Part shown: positions 9,055 through 17,809 of the stretch, piece after piece | Numbering within the stretch: position 1 is the first letter of the stretch | Layout: each line of letters begins with the position of its first letter | Source of the DNA: Pseudomonas linyingensis | GTDB taxonomy: Bacteria > Pseudomonadota > Gammaproteobacteria > Pseudomonadales > Pseudomonadaceae | Direction: 5' to 3' | DNA length: 64,000 nucleotides | NCBI RefSeq assembly: GCF_900109175.1 | Contig: NZ_FNZE01000004.1 | Coordinates: 1 to 64,000 of the forward strand | Notes under the pieces: model-generated | Databases searched by the model: none | Seen by the model: the letters and a program-made list of their open reading frames with translations, nothing else | What the model was told of the DNA's origin: nothing | Position numbers and translations under genes: made by a program

Positions 9055-10596
9055 GTGACTCAGTCCCTGATCGAAGCCCTGCAGAACCCCGCCCTGTACC
9101 CCCACCCGGTGGAGGGCTTCGAAGTCATCGAGACGCATATCTCCTGGGTCCTGCTCACCGGCCAGTACGCCTACAAGCTGAAGAAGCCGGTGAACTTCGG
9201 CTTTCTCGACTTCAGCAGCCGCGAGGCCCGCGAGCACTTCTGCCACGAGGAACTGCGCCTCAACCAGCGCACCGCCCCGGATATCTACCTGGAGGTCCTG
9301 CCGGTGACCGGCAGCCTCGAGGCTCCGCAGCTCGGCGGCAACGGACCGGTCCTCGACCACGTACTGAAGATGCGCCAATTTCCACAGAGCGGCCTGCTGT
9401 CCAACGTGCTGGCCCGAGGCGAGCTGATGCCCGCGCACATCGACGCGCTGGCCCGGGAAATCGCCGACCTGCACGCCGAGGCCAAGCGCGTCCCCATCGA
9501 ACACGTACTGGGCAGCGCCGAGGCGGTGATGGCTCCGGTGCGCCAGAACTTCGAGCAGATCCGTCCGCTGCTCGAAGATGCCGCCGACCTGACCCAGCTC
9601 GAGCACCTCGAGGCCTGGGCCGAGGATACCTTCACCCGCCTGCAGCCGCTGCTCGACCAACGCAAGGGCGATGGCTTCATCCGCGAGTGCCACGGCGACA
9701 TCCACCTGGCCAACGTCACCCTGCTGGACGACCATGTCCTACTGTTCGACTGCATCGAGTTCAACGAACCTTTCCGCCTGATCGACGTAGTCAGCGACGC
9801 CGCCTTCCTCGCCATGGATCTCGAGGATCGCGGCCTCAAGTCGCTGTCGCGGCGCTTCATCAATGCCTACCTGGAGCTGACCGGCGACTACCAGGGGCTG
9901 ACCCTGCTGCCGTTCTACAAGGCCTACCGCGCCATGGTCCGCGCCAAGATAAGCCTGTTCCGCCTGGCCCAGGAGCAGGACCCGGTCGAGCGCGTGGTGA
10001 TCCTGCGCCAGTACCGCAACTATGCCGCGCTGGCGGAAAGCTACAGCGCCATCCCGACACGCTTCCTGGCCATCACCCACGGTGTTTCCGCGGTCGGCAA
10101 GAGCCATGTCGCCATGCGCCTGGTGGAAGCCTTCGGCGCCATCCGCTTGCGCTCGGACGTCGAGCGCAAGCGCCTGTTCCCGACCGCCGACGAGGCCGAG
10201 CTGTACTCCAGTGCCGCGACCCAGGCCACCTACAGCCACCTGCACCAGCAGGCTGCCGCCATCCTCCTGGCCGGCTTCCCGGTGGTGCTGGACGCCACCT
10301 ACCTCAAGCAGGCCCAGCGCCAGGCCGCGCATGCCGTGGCCGAGCAGACCGGCGTGCCCTTCCTGATCCTCGACTGCCAAGCCCCGGAAGCCGTCATCGT
10401 CGCCTGGCTGGCCGAGCGCCAGGCCGAGGGGCGCGATCCGTCCGACGCCACCCTGGAAGTCATCCGCGCCCAAGAGGCCGGCCGCGAGCCGCTGAGCGAC
10501 GTCGAGCAGAGCCACAGCGGTCGCATCGCCACCCACGAAGCAGCCAGCCTCGACAGCCTGATCGAACGCATCCGCAGTCACCTGCCTGGTTTCTGA
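9055..10596 (+). CDS. Two-domain kinase: APH-like phosphotransferase fused to P-loop ATPase
   Basis: This 513-aa protein starts at GTG with AAGGA 9 bases upstream. The N-terminal half (about 1-330) resembles aminoglycoside/choline kinases: the catalytic loop HGDIHLANV and the following D-C-I-E-F match the Brenner motif and the metal-binding Asp. The C-terminal half has a Walker A motif GVSAVGKS (about 344) and resembles zeta-toxin or gluconate-kinase-like P-loop kinases. Databases usually name it bifunctional aminoglycoside phosphotransferase/ATP-binding protein, but the substrate is unknown and drug resistance should not be assumed. It is divergent from mrcB. Confidence 0.85.
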   Translation: MTQSLIEALQNPALYPHPVEGFEVIETHISWVLLTGQYAYKLKKPVNFGFLDFSSREAREHFCHEELRLNQRTAPDIYLEVLPVTGSLEAPQLGGNGPVLDHVLKMRQFPQSGLLSNVLARGELMPAHIDALAREIADLHAEAKRVPIEHVLGSAEAVMAPVRQNFEQIRPLLEDAADLTQLEHLEAWAEDTFTRLQPLLDQRKGDGFIRECHGDIHLANVTLLDDHVLLFDCIEFNEPFRLIDVVSDAAFLAMDLEDRGLKSLSRRFINAYLELTGDYQGLTLLPFYKAYRAMVRAKISLFRLAQEQDPVERVVILRQYRNYAALAESYSAIPTRFLAITHGVSAVGKSHVAMRLVEAFGAIRLRSDVERKRLFPTADEAELYSSAATQATYSHLHQQAAAILLAGFPVVLDATYLKQAQRQAAHAVAEQTGVPFLILDCQAPEAVIVAWLAERQAEGRDPSDATLEVIRAQEAGREPLSDVEQSHSGRIATHEAASLDSLIERIRSHLPGF

Positions 10597-10614
10597 CGCT
10601 TCCCCTCCCCTGCA

Positions 10615-10644
10615 GCCCACGACTGACGGTAGTCGCGGGCTTCC
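10615..10644 (+). terminator. Terminator-like hairpin after the two-domain kinase gene
   Basis: GCCCACGACT-gacggt-AGTCGCGGGC forms a 10-bp stem with one A/C mismatch, 18 bp after the stop. The T tract is poor (CTTCCC), so termination may be inefficient. Confidence 0.45.
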
Positions 10645-10733
10645 CGGCGCCAACTAGACTTGCTTGCTAGGCGTGATCGGCAAGCGTATCCGCGCGCCGG
10701 ACAGACTCCGGCGCAAGGGCAAGGGGGAGCGGG

Positions 10734-11006
10734 ATGAACGATGAACTGCTGCAGCTGAAGAACCTCGGCAAGACTTCCACCCTCTGGCTGCATGCCGTCG
10801 GCATCCACAGTGCCAGCGAGCTGCGCCGGCGTGGCGCGGTCGCGGCCTACCGGGCGGTCCTGGCCCGCGGCTTCAATGCCTCACGGGTACTGCTCTACTC
10901 GATCGAAGGCGCCCTGCTCGACCAGCACTGGAGCGAGCTGAGCCACGAACACAAGGCCAGCCTGCTGGCCCAGCTCCCTCCCCAGGAACCACGCAACAAG
11001 AGCTAG
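10734..11006 (+). CDS. TfoX/Sxy C-terminal domain protein
   Basis: This 90-aa protein consists almost entirely of the TfoX C-terminal domain: LKNLGKTSTLWLHAVGI, then helices with RGAVAAYRAV and IEGALLDQHWSEL. The fold is helix-hairpin-helix-like. Full TfoX/Sxy proteins control competence genes, but the N-terminal half is absent here, so a role in transformation is not implied. AGGGGGAGCGGG precedes the ATG. It stands directly before cbpA, the same relation I recall in P. aeruginosa. Confidence 0.82.
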   Translation: MNDELLQLKNLGKTSTLWLHAVGIHSASELRRRGAVAAYRAVLARGFNASRVLLYSIEGALLDQHWSELSHEHKASLLAQLPPQEPRNKS

Positions 11007-11111
11007 CTCACAACCTCCGCAGCGGTCAATTTACCTGACACGGCAAAAGCCCTATTGTCTGCGAGCGCCTGGCGCCACCGTTCGACCTGCCCCCCTCAAG
11101 GAATCGCGCCC

Positions 11112-11909
11112 ATGTACCTGACCGGCGAGCAACCGGCCTATGCCGATCAACTGATCAACCACCTGCAGAGCCTGCCCAATCAATTGCTGGAGGGGCTAGA
11201 GCCGGCGGGACCGACGCTGGAGATCGCCAACCAGCAGGATGTCGAGATCGAGCTGGCGGACAACCAGCTGTATGTCATCGAAAGCGGCCTGCTGCAGGCC
11301 TGGGTGGATGAGCGTCCGGTATTCCTCCTCTGCGAGGGCGACCTGCTCGGCCTGCGCCAGGGGCTCGACCTGCCCGCCCGCCGCTACAGCTGCGAAGACC
11401 CGGTGCGCCTGCGCCCCTATTCGCGCAATGCAGTGCTCGCCTACATCCACGCCGATAGCCGGCGCCAGGAGCTGTTCACCCAGTACCTGGTCGGCCAGAT
11501 CGCTCTGCTCTCCGATGCGCTTGCCCGCCTGCGCCAGCCCGACCTGCGCCCCAGCACCGGCTTCCAGCACTACGCCGCCGGCGAGGAACTGATCCACCAG
11601 GGCGACGAGGCGGACAACGTGTTCATCATCGTCGAGGGCCATGCCGAAGCCTTCGTCGACGGCCACCGCGTCGGCGACGTGCAGAAGGACGAGATCTTCG
11701 GCGCCATGGCGGTGTTCACCGGCGAGCAGCGTAGCGCCACGGTGATCGCCAGCGAGCCCTGCACCGTGATGGTGATCCCCAAGGAGCAGTTCATCAGCCT
11801 GATGCACAGCAACCCGCGCATCGCCCACAGCCTGATCGAAAGCCTGGCCCGGCGCATCCATCTGCTCAACCAGGAAGTCACCCAACTGCGCAGCGACCGC
11901 GACGCCTGA
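11112..11909 (+). CDS. cbpA: Cyclic-nucleotide-binding protein (CbpA-like)
   Basis: This 265-aa protein has an N-terminal cupin-like region and a C-terminal cNMP-binding domain (about 150-250). The phosphate-binding cassette reads FGAMAVFTGEQRSATV; the QRSAT part that contacts the cAMP phosphate is intact, although the usual GE is GA. No DNA-binding domain or transporter is attached. In P. aeruginosa CbpA is a cAMP-binding protein whose gene is under Vfr control; that is from memory. The ATG at 11112 has AAGGA upstream. The start at 11055 would lack one. Confidence 0.83.
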   Translation: MYLTGEQPAYADQLINHLQSLPNQLLEGLEPAGPTLEIANQQDVEIELADNQLYVIESGLLQAWVDERPVFLLCEGDLLGLRQGLDLPARRYSCEDPVRLRPYSRNAVLAYIHADSRRQELFTQYLVGQIALLSDALARLRQPDLRPSTGFQHYAAGEELIHQGDEADNVFIIVEGHAEAFVDGHRVGDVQKDEIFGAMAVFTGEQRSATVIASEPCTVMVIPKEQFISLMHSNPRIAHSLIESLARRIHLLNQEVTQLRSDRDA

Positions 11910-11928
11910 GCCAGCCGCGACTAATCCC

Positions 11929-11961
11929 AAGGCGACCGGACGCGTTCCCGTCGCCTTTTTT
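11929..11961 (+). terminator. Intrinsic terminator of cbpA
   Basis: AAGGCGAC and GTCGCCTT form an 8-bp stem around a 12-14-base loop, followed by TTTTTT, 20 bp after the cbpA stop. It separates cbpA from the Fur-type promoter of the sRNA. Confidence 0.85.
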
Positions 11962-12009
11962 CATGCCCATGGAAATCGCAACGCATTACATCGGGCGCGA
12001 TAAATGCAC

Positions 12010-12037
12010 TTGACTCTTAAATGAGATTGATTATCAT
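12010..12037 (+). promoter_or_regulatory. Fur-regulated sigma70 promoter of prrF
   Basis: A -35 TTGACT (12010-12015), a 16-bp spacer and a -10 TATCAT (12032-12037) are overlaid by a Fur box at 12017-12035. The box matches 13 of the 19 consensus bases (GATAATGATAATCATTATC). Fur binding there would cover the spacer and -10, so the downstream RNA should be made only when iron is scarce. Confidence 0.85.
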
Positions 12038-12043
12038 AAGCAC

Positions 12044-12147
12044 AACTGGTCGCGAGACTGGTCGATAAACGGGGTTGTCGTTTCCTCGGTTTATCTCCTC
12101 ATCAGGCTAATCACGGTTTTGACCCGGCTCTTGCCGGGTCTTTTTTT
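12044..12147 (+). ncRNA. prrF: PrrF iron-responsive small RNA (single copy)
   Basis: This RNA of about 104 nt starts AACTGGTCGCGAG. It contains a first hairpin (GATAAAC...GTTTATC) and the conserved unpaired target-binding core CTCCTCATCAGGCTAATCAC. It ends with a strong terminator (GACCCGGC-TCTT-GCCGGGTC, then seven T). PrrF RNAs are the functional counterpart of RyhB and repress iron-using genes such as sodB and TCA-cycle enzymes. In P. aeruginosa two copies stand in tandem beside cbpA. Here only one is present, so the readthrough RNA PrrH cannot be made. Confidence 0.93.
12121..12147 (+). terminator. Terminator of prrF
   Basis: A perfect 8-bp stem GACCCGGC/GCCGGGTC with loop TCTT is followed by seven T. 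It is the 3' end of the sRNA and the likely Hfq-binding tail. Confidence 0.92.
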
Positions 12148-12188
12148 GCCTGTCCGAACTGCAGTGCGCTTCGTCCTGCTACCGCCCG

Positions 12189-14312
12189 CTAATACTCCAG
12201 CTTCGAGTAGCAGGTCTTTCGTGAAGCCTCGCGGGCCTGCCTGAGGGTGTGGATGCCACGCTCGGCGAGCAGGGGGATCAGCTTGAGGAACACCTCGCCG
12301 GTGACCATGGCATCGCCCAGCGCGGTGTGCCGGCCGATCACGCTCACCCCGAGGCGGGCGGCGATCTGCTCCAGGCGATGCTCATCGGGCGCATGCCCGG
12401 GATGCACCAGGGCCGACAGCAGCAGGGTGTCGAGCACCGGTTGGATGAAGCGGATCCCGGTCTGCGCCTCCTTGAGCTGGAGGAAACGCATGTCGAAGGC
12501 GGCGTTGTGCGCGACCAGCACCGTATCCTCGGCGAAGCGCTGGAACAGTGGCAACACCCGCTCGATAGTCGGCTGCCCGGCGAGCATCTGCGGCGACAGC
12601 CCGTGCACCTGCTGCGAGGCGCGCGGTATCGACCGGCGCGGATCGACCAACTGCTCGAAGCACTCCTGCTTGAGCAGGCGCGCGTTGACGATGCGCACCG
12701 CGCCGATCGAGATGATCTCGTCGCCCTCGGAGGGCGCCAGACCGGTGGTCTCGGTGTCGAACACCGTGTAAGCCAACTCGCGCAGCGGCCGCTCGTCGAG
12801 TTCGGGGGTCTGCCCCGGCTGGCTGAACAGGTCGAAGTCGTAATACACCGGCCGTCCCTGCAGGACCGGCGCCGGAGCGGCGGGGTGCGGCAAGGTGATC
12901 GGCAATTGCAGGCAGAGGCAGTTGTGCCCGCTGCCGCGGTCGGCCTGACTCCAGAGTTCGCCGCCGTGGCGCTCGAGCAGATCCTTGAGGGTGCAGCCCG
13001 CCGGGTCGGTGCCCCCCAAGCTCAACGCTCGCTCCTCCCACTGGTGCAGCAGGCCCGGCTCGAGCGGCTCGCCGGCCCAGCACAGCGCCAGGCGGGCGAA
13101 GCGCCCGACGGTGGAAAGCTTCAGGTCGACCGCATGGATGGCGCAGGCGACGGCCAGGGCATCCATCACCTGGGTCAGCGCCTGCACCAGGGAATAGCTG
13201 TCCAGGCTCAACCAGAGCGGCTCGCCACTGTCCTGGCAGCGCACGCTCAGGCCCAGGGTGGTGCTGAAGTTGCGTTGCAGGGCGCAGAGCAGATCGGTGG
13301 CCAGCATCTCCTCCAACGGCCATTGGCCGCCGGGTTGGTCGCCGTGGCGCGCCAGGCCCTGTTCCAGGCTCAGGGACAGGCGCTCGGCCTCGTCGCGGAT
13401 GACCTCGCCGAAGCGTTGGCGGTGCGTGGCATCCATTTCCGGGTATTGCTGCAGGGTCTCTGCCGCCGCGCGGATATTCCCCAGGGCCGCGCGACTGCCT
13501 TCGGTGAGCTGGCGCAGCAGGTGCTCGCGGCGGCTGGCCAACTCCACGCTCTGGGTGACGTCTTCGAGAATCAGCACGAAGCCGATCAATTCGCCCGGCT
13601 GCCCCAGCACCGGGACCATGCGTGCGCGCAGCAGCTGAGTCGCGTGCGCGGTAACGAAATGCGCCACCGGGCTGGCGCCCTGTTCCAGGCCCTGGCGCAA
13701 CGTCTCCAGGCCATGGCTGATCAGGCGCTGGTCGAGGATGCCGAACAGCGAACGACCCAGGCCCACTGCACCGGCCTCCCGGCCTTCCAGCAACTGGCTG
13801 GCCTGCGGGTTGTAGAGCAGGATGCGGCCCTCGACATTGCACACCAGCACGCTCTGGGCGAGTTCGGACATCAGCGCGGCGAGGCGGTTCTTCTCCTGCT
13901 CCAGGCGCGCGTTGGTCTGCGCGATGCGCCCCTCGACGTCCTGGCGCTGCGCGTCGTAGGCCGCGGCGAAGTCATTCAGCGCGTGCCCCAGGCGGCGCAT
14001 CGGCTTGGCACCGCCGATGGCCACCCGATGCTGCGGATTGACCCGGTGAATGATCCCGACCTCCTCTTCCAGGCGTTTGGCCGCCGCCGGGTAGGCCGAG
14101 TGCCAGAGCTGCAGCAGCGCGCCGAGTACGGCCAGGAGCAGCAGGCCGAGCAAGACCAGCAGCGCGCCGCGGCCGACCAGCATGGCCTGCAACAGGTCGC
14201 GCTCGACCACCGTCAGGTCGAGCCAGAGCAGCAGCCCGACCAAGCCCAGCAGCCCACCGGCCAGCGCGCAGAGGCCAGCGAGTCGCAACGCAAAAGCGAG
14301 CCAGGGGCGCAT
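12189..14312 (-). CDS. Degenerate sensor kinase fused to a DnaQ-type 3'-5' exonuclease
   Basis: This is a 707-aa membrane protein. Two membrane helices (about 5-33 and 47-70) are followed by a HAMP/coiled-coil region, a PAS-like domain (about 145-255), a histidine-kinase-like region (about 258-475), and a DEDDh exonuclease (about 513-690). Exonuclease motifs are intact: D519/E521 in FDTET, D607 in HNAAFD, and H662/D667 in HTALGD. The kinase half is not: where active kinases have SHELRTPL it reads TEGSRAAL (269-277), with Glu271 at the His position, and the N-box Asn is missing. It lies 3 bp after the response regulator, so signalling by protein contact and a nucleic-acid substrate are plausible but inferred. 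Confidence 0.85.
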   Translation of the reverse strand: MRPWLAFALRLAGLCALAGGLLGLVGLLLWLDLTVVERDLLQAMLVGRGALLVLLGLLLLAVLGALLQLWHSAYPAAAKRLEEEVGIIHRVNPQHRVAIGGAKPMRRLGHALNDFAAAYDAQRQDVEGRIAQTNARLEQEKNRLAALMSELAQSVLVCNVEGRILLYNPQASQLLEGREAGAVGLGRSLFGILDQRLISHGLETLRQGLEQGASPVAHFVTAHATQLLRARMVPVLGQPGELIGFVLILEDVTQSVELASRREHLLRQLTEGSRAALGNIRAAAETLQQYPEMDATHRQRFGEVIRDEAERLSLSLEQGLARHGDQPGGQWPLEEMLATDLLCALQRNFSTTLGLSVRCQDSGEPLWLSLDSYSLVQALTQVMDALAVACAIHAVDLKLSTVGRFARLALCWAGEPLEPGLLHQWEERALSLGGTDPAGCTLKDLLERHGGELWSQADRGSGHNCLCLQLPITLPHPAAPAPVLQGRPVYYDFDLFSQPGQTPELDERPLRELAYTVFDTETTGLAPSEGDEIISIGAVRIVNARLLKQECFEQLVDPRRSIPRASQQVHGLSPQMLAGQPTIERVLPLFQRFAEDTVLVAHNAAFDMRFLQLKEAQTGIRFIQPVLDTLLLSALVHPGHAPDEHRLEQIAARLGVSVIGRHTALGDAMVTGEVFLKLIPLLAERGIHTLRQAREASRKTCYSKLEY

Positions 14313-14315
14313 CGG

Positions 14316-14687
14316 CTAGCGATCCGCCAGCAGGTCGCGCACCTGCGCCAGCAGCTCTTGGGTCGAGAAGGGCTTGGTGATGTAGGCATCGGCGCCCAAC
14401 GCCAGGCCCTTGCTGACCTCCACCTCGCGGCCCTTGGCAGTCAGCATCACGATGCGCATGTGCTGCCAGGCCGGGTTCTCGCGGATCTTCTGGCACAGGT
14501 CGTAGCCGCTCAGGTTCGGCATCATCACGTCGAGCAGGACCAGGTCGGGCGGCTGGCGCTGGATCGCCTCCAGCGCTTCCTGGCCATCGTGGGCGACGCG
14601 GATCCGGTAGCCGGCCTGTTCGAGCAGAAACTCCAGGGAAATGACGATGTTCGGCTCGTCGTCGGCGATCAATACGCTCTTGCTCAT
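14316..14687 (-). CDS. Single-domain response regulator (CheY-like receiver)
   Basis: This 123-aa protein has only a receiver domain: acidic pair D10/E11, phospho-acceptor D53 in LLDVMMPN, T83 and K105. There is no DNA-binding or enzymatic output. Its ATG overlaps the kinase stop by four bases (ATGA, 14684-14687), and a long upstream extension of the frame lies within the kinase gene. It probably receives phosphate from the upstream kinase and acts by contact, possibly on the exonuclease fusion that follows. Confidence 0.93.
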   Translation of the reverse strand: MSKSVLIADDEPNIVISLEFLLEQAGYRIRVAHDGQEALEAIQRQPPDLVLLDVMMPNLSGYDLCQKIRENPAWQHMRIVMLTAKGREVEVSKGLALGADAYITKPFSTQELLAQVRDLLADR

Positions 14688-17461
14688 GCTCTGTTCTCCG
14701 TTTCGCGGCCCGAGAAGCGTTCGGCGGCAGGTGTCGGCGCCCCTAAGGGCAGGGTAAAGGAAAAGGTCGCGCCCTGCCCACGGGCGCTCTGCACCCACAG
14801 TCGGCCGCCGAAATGCTCGATGATCTGCCGGCTGATCGGCAGGCCGAGGCCGGTGCCCTGGGGTTTCTCGGTGAGATTGTCGCCGACCTGGCGGAATTTC
14901 TCGAAGATGGTCTGCTGGTCGGCCAGATCGATGCCGTCACCGTTATCGCGTACCGCCACCTGCAGCGCCTCGGGCAGCACCTGCACGGCAATGTCGATGC
15001 GTCCGGCCTGGCGGGCGCAGAACTTCGCCGCGTTGGAAATCAGGTTGAGCAGCACCTGCAGCAGACGGTCGCGATCGGCCAGCACCGGCGGCACCTGAGC
15101 CGGCAGGTCGAGGCTGAGCTGCACGCCCTGCTCCTGCAGCAGCTGGCTGGTGGTGGCCACCGCGTCCTCGATCACCTCCGTCAGGTCGAGCGCGGCGCTG
15201 TGCCACTCGGCGCGGCCCGACTCGAGCTTGGCCAGGTCCAGCACCTGGTTGATCATCCGCGTCAGGCGCTCGCTCTCCTTGACGATGATGGCGATGAAAC
15301 GTGCGCGCTGCGCCGGCTCCAGCTCCGGATTGTCGTTGAGGATCTCGGAGAAGGCGCGGATCGAGGTCAGCGGCGTGCGCAGCTCGTGGGTCACGGTGGA
15401 GATGAAGTCGTCCTTCAAGCGGTCGAGCTCCTGCAGCCGCGCGTTGGCCGCACGCAGTTCGCCGGTGGCCGCCTCCAGTTCGTGCGACTGCTGCTCCAGG
15501 CGCCGGCTGTAGGCCAGCACCTGCGAGGCTTCGTCGAGGATGCCGAGCACCTCGTCCATGCCCAGCGGCTCCTCCTGCACCACCGAGGCCAGCATCACCC
15601 GCGCCGAGGCGGTGCCGATGGCGCCGGCCAGTTGCTGCTCGGCGAAGTGCACCAGGTCGGCATCCGGCACCAGCTCGGCACTGGAGGCCAGGCCAAGTTG
15701 CGCGGCGTAGCCGGCGAAGGCCTCGGCGGCGCGCGCCGGGCCGAGGAAGCGGCCGACCAGGGCGATCACCTCGCTGACCGAGGCGCTGCCGCGCCACAGG
15801 CTGGAGCCGCGCCCGGCAACCTTGAAGGCATCGACGAACAGCAGCGCCTGGGCATGTTCGCGGCTGCTCTGGCGGCCGAACAGCGACACCCCGACATAGG
15901 CGCCGAGGTTGCCCAGCAGGCTCCAGAACAGCGAGTGGCCGATCTCGTCCAGCCCGGTCAGGCCGAACAGCGCTAGCGGCTTGAGCCAGGCGATCGCCAG
16001 CGGCCCCTGCTCGATGAAGCTCAACGGCAGCCAGCCGGACTTGGCGAACGCCGGCAGCAACAGGGTGTAGGCCCACAGCAGGAAGCCCAGCGACAGGCCA
16101 CTCAGGGCGCCGGCGCGGGTGCCCTGCTTCCAGTACATGCCACCGAGCATGGCCGGGGCGAACTGCGCCACCGCGGCGAACGACACCAGGCCGATCGACA
16201 CCAGCGCATAGGCCTCGCCGGCCGCGCGGTAGTACAGGTAGCCGAGCAGCATCAGCAGCAGGATGGCGCCGCGACGAATGCCCAGCAGCAGCCCCGAAAG
16301 ATCGTGGCGCTGGGCCAGGCCGAAGGCCTTCCAGCGCAACAGCAGGGGCATCACCAGGTCGTTGCAGATCATCGTCGACAGCGCGATGGTCTCGACGATG
16401 ACCATGCCGGTGGCGGCCGACAGCCCACCGACGAACACCAGCAGCGCCAGCGCCTCCTGGCTGTGGGCCATCGGCAGGGTGAGGACGAAGGCGTCGGCGT
16501 CCACCGTGCCGGCGGGAAACTGCATCAGCCCGGCGAAGGTGATCGGCAGAACGAATACGTTGATCGCCAGCAGGTACAGCGGGAACAGCCAGATGGCCTT
16601 GGCCAGGTGGTTCTCGTTGACGTTCTCCACCACGCTGATCTGGAACTGGCGCGGCAGGAAGAGGATCGACAGCATCGACAGGAAGATCAGCGAAGCCCAG
16701 GAGCCGTAGGTGCCGGCGGGGCCGCCGAGGGTCAGCAGGCGATCGATGTCGGGCAGCCGCGCGGCCTGGGCGAACAGGTCGGCGAAGCCGTGGTAGAGGC
16801 CGAAGGTGACGAAGATGCCCACCGCCAGGAAGGCCAGCAGCTTGACCAGCGATTCGAAGGCGATGGCCGCCACCATGCCTTCGTGACGCTCGGTGGCATC
16901 CAGGTGGCGGGTGCCGAAGACGATGGTGAACAGCGCCAGCAACAGCGCCACATACAGCGCGGTGTCCTGCAACGGGCCGAGCGCCTGGCCCTGGTTGGGC
17001 ATGAGGATTTCCGGGTACTGCCAGAGGATCAGGAAACTGCTGGAGACCGCCTTCAGTTGCAGGGCGATATAGGGGATCACCCCGATCACCGCGATCAGCG
17101 TCACCAGGCCGCCGAGCAGCGCGCTCTTGCCGTAGCGGGCGGCGATAAAGTCGGCGATCGAGGTGATGCGGTTGGCCTTGCTGATGCGGATCATCTTGCG
17201 CAGCACCAGCCAGAACAGCGCCGCCATCAGGGTCGGGCCGAGGTAGATCGGCAGGAAGCCGACGCCGCTGGCCGCCGCCCGGCCGACGCTGCCGTAGAAG
17301 GTCCATGAGGTGGCATACACCGCCATCGACAGCGCGTAGATGTAGGGGTTGGCGATGATCGAACGGCCGGCGTCGGCGCGCTTGTCGCCCCAGTAGGCGA
17401 TGGCGAAGAGGATGCCCAGGTAGGCGCAGGAGGTCAGCAGGATCAGTCCACCGAGCTGCAT
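14684..17461 (-). CDS. Symporter-type hybrid sensor: SSS transporter domain + STAC + histidine kinase
   Basis: This 925-aa protein has CbrA-like architecture. A sodium/solute symporter domain of about 12-13 membrane helices (1-535) is followed by a STAC-like region (about 565-650), a coiled coil, HisKA with THELRTPL (His692), and HATPase_c with N-box [16 protein letters not shown] and GTGLGLPIS. The transporter part probably senses or imports a solute. Relatives include CbrA, and CrbS/MxtR kinases tied to acetate use, but I cannot assign the ligand. It is the second gene of a four-gene minus-strand cassette (small membrane protein, kinase, receiver, exonuclease fusion). Confidence 0.9.
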   Translation of the reverse strand: MQLGGLILLTSCAYLGILFAIAYWGDKRADAGRSIIANPYIYALSMAVYATSWTFYGSVGRAAASGVGFLPIYLGPTLMAALFWLVLRKMIRISKANRITSIADFIAARYGKSALLGGLVTLIAVIGVIPYIALQLKAVSSSFLILWQYPEILMPNQGQALGPLQDTALYVALLLALFTIVFGTRHLDATERHEGMVAAIAFESLVKLLAFLAVGIFVTFGLYHGFADLFAQAARLPDIDRLLTLGGPAGTYGSWASLIFLSMLSILFLPRQFQISVVENVNENHLAKAIWLFPLYLLAINVFVLPITFAGLMQFPAGTVDADAFVLTLPMAHSQEALALLVFVGGLSAATGMVIVETIALSTMICNDLVMPLLLRWKAFGLAQRHDLSGLLLGIRRGAILLLMLLGYLYYRAAGEAYALVSIGLVSFAAVAQFAPAMLGGMYWKQGTRAGALSGLSLGFLLWAYTLLLPAFAKSGWLPLSFIEQGPLAIAWLKPLALFGLTGLDEIGHSLFWSLLGNLGAYVGVSLFGRQSSREHAQALLFVDAFKVAGRGSSLWRGSASVSEVIALVGRFLGPARAAEAFAGYAAQLGLASSAELVPDADLVHFAEQQLAGAIGTASARVMLASVVQEEPLGMDEVLGILDEASQVLAYSRRLEQQSHELEAATGELRAANARLQELDRLKDDFISTVTHELRTPLTSIRAFSEILNDNPELEPAQRARFIAIIVKESERLTRMINQVLDLAKLESGRAEWHSAALDLTEVIEDAVATTSQLLQEQGVQLSLDLPAQVPPVLADRDRLLQVLLNLISNAAKFCARQAGRIDIAVQVLPEALQVAVRDNGDGIDLADQQTIFEKFRQVGDNLTEKPQGTGLGLPISRQIIEHFGGRLWVQSARGQGATFSFTLPLGAPTPAAERFSGRETENRA

Positions 17462-17474
17462 GCACAGTGCTCCC

Positions 17475-17675
17475 TCATCGGTTCGAGCGCTCGATGACCA
17501 GCATCATCAGGACGATCAGCAGCGCCCAGGCGGCGAACAGGTAGGCGAACAGCAACGGAATGCCGAACACCCGGTCGTCACTGTCGAACAGTGCCAGCAA
17601 GGGATAGCTGAACAGCAGGCAGCCCAGCATGAACAGCGCCACCAGGCGCTGCGCCCGCAGCGTGTGATTGGCCAT
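17475..17675 (-). CDS. Small two-helix membrane protein, possibly DUF3311-like
   Basis: This 66-aa protein has two membrane segments (about 10-28 and 38-58) and a GIPLLFAYLFAAW motif like the small proteins encoded before sodium/solute symporters. The start is the ATG at 17675, eight bases after a perfect AGGAGG; the in-frame GTG at 17684 overlaps that site. It lies 13 bp before the symporter-kinase gene and may be an accessory subunit of its transporter domain. The family name is tentative. Confidence 0.75.
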   Translation of the reverse strand: MANHTLRAQRLVALFMLGCLLFSYPLLALFDSDDRVFGIPLLFAYLFAAWALLIVLMMLVIERSNR

Positions 17676-17809
17676 GGGCTTCACCTCCTAGGCTAAGTGT
17701 GGCCGATTACTCATGTCCCGCACTGGCCGCTCGCGCATTAATTGCGGCCCGAAATATCGGCGAAGCCCCCGCCTGCGACCACGCTTTCTTGACGCGCGGT
17801 GCGGCCGAC

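Noticed and set aside
9055-10596. Annotating the kinase fusion as an aminoglycoside-resistance gene.
   Set aside because: Only the general APH fold motifs are present; nothing in the sequence or neighbours indicates drug modification.
12249-15098. A 949-codon plus-strand frame opposite the exonuclease fusion and kinase.
   Set aside because: Same codon-bias artefact; the minus-strand genes have full domain motifs while this frame is Gln/Arg/Ala-rich without domains or ribosome site.
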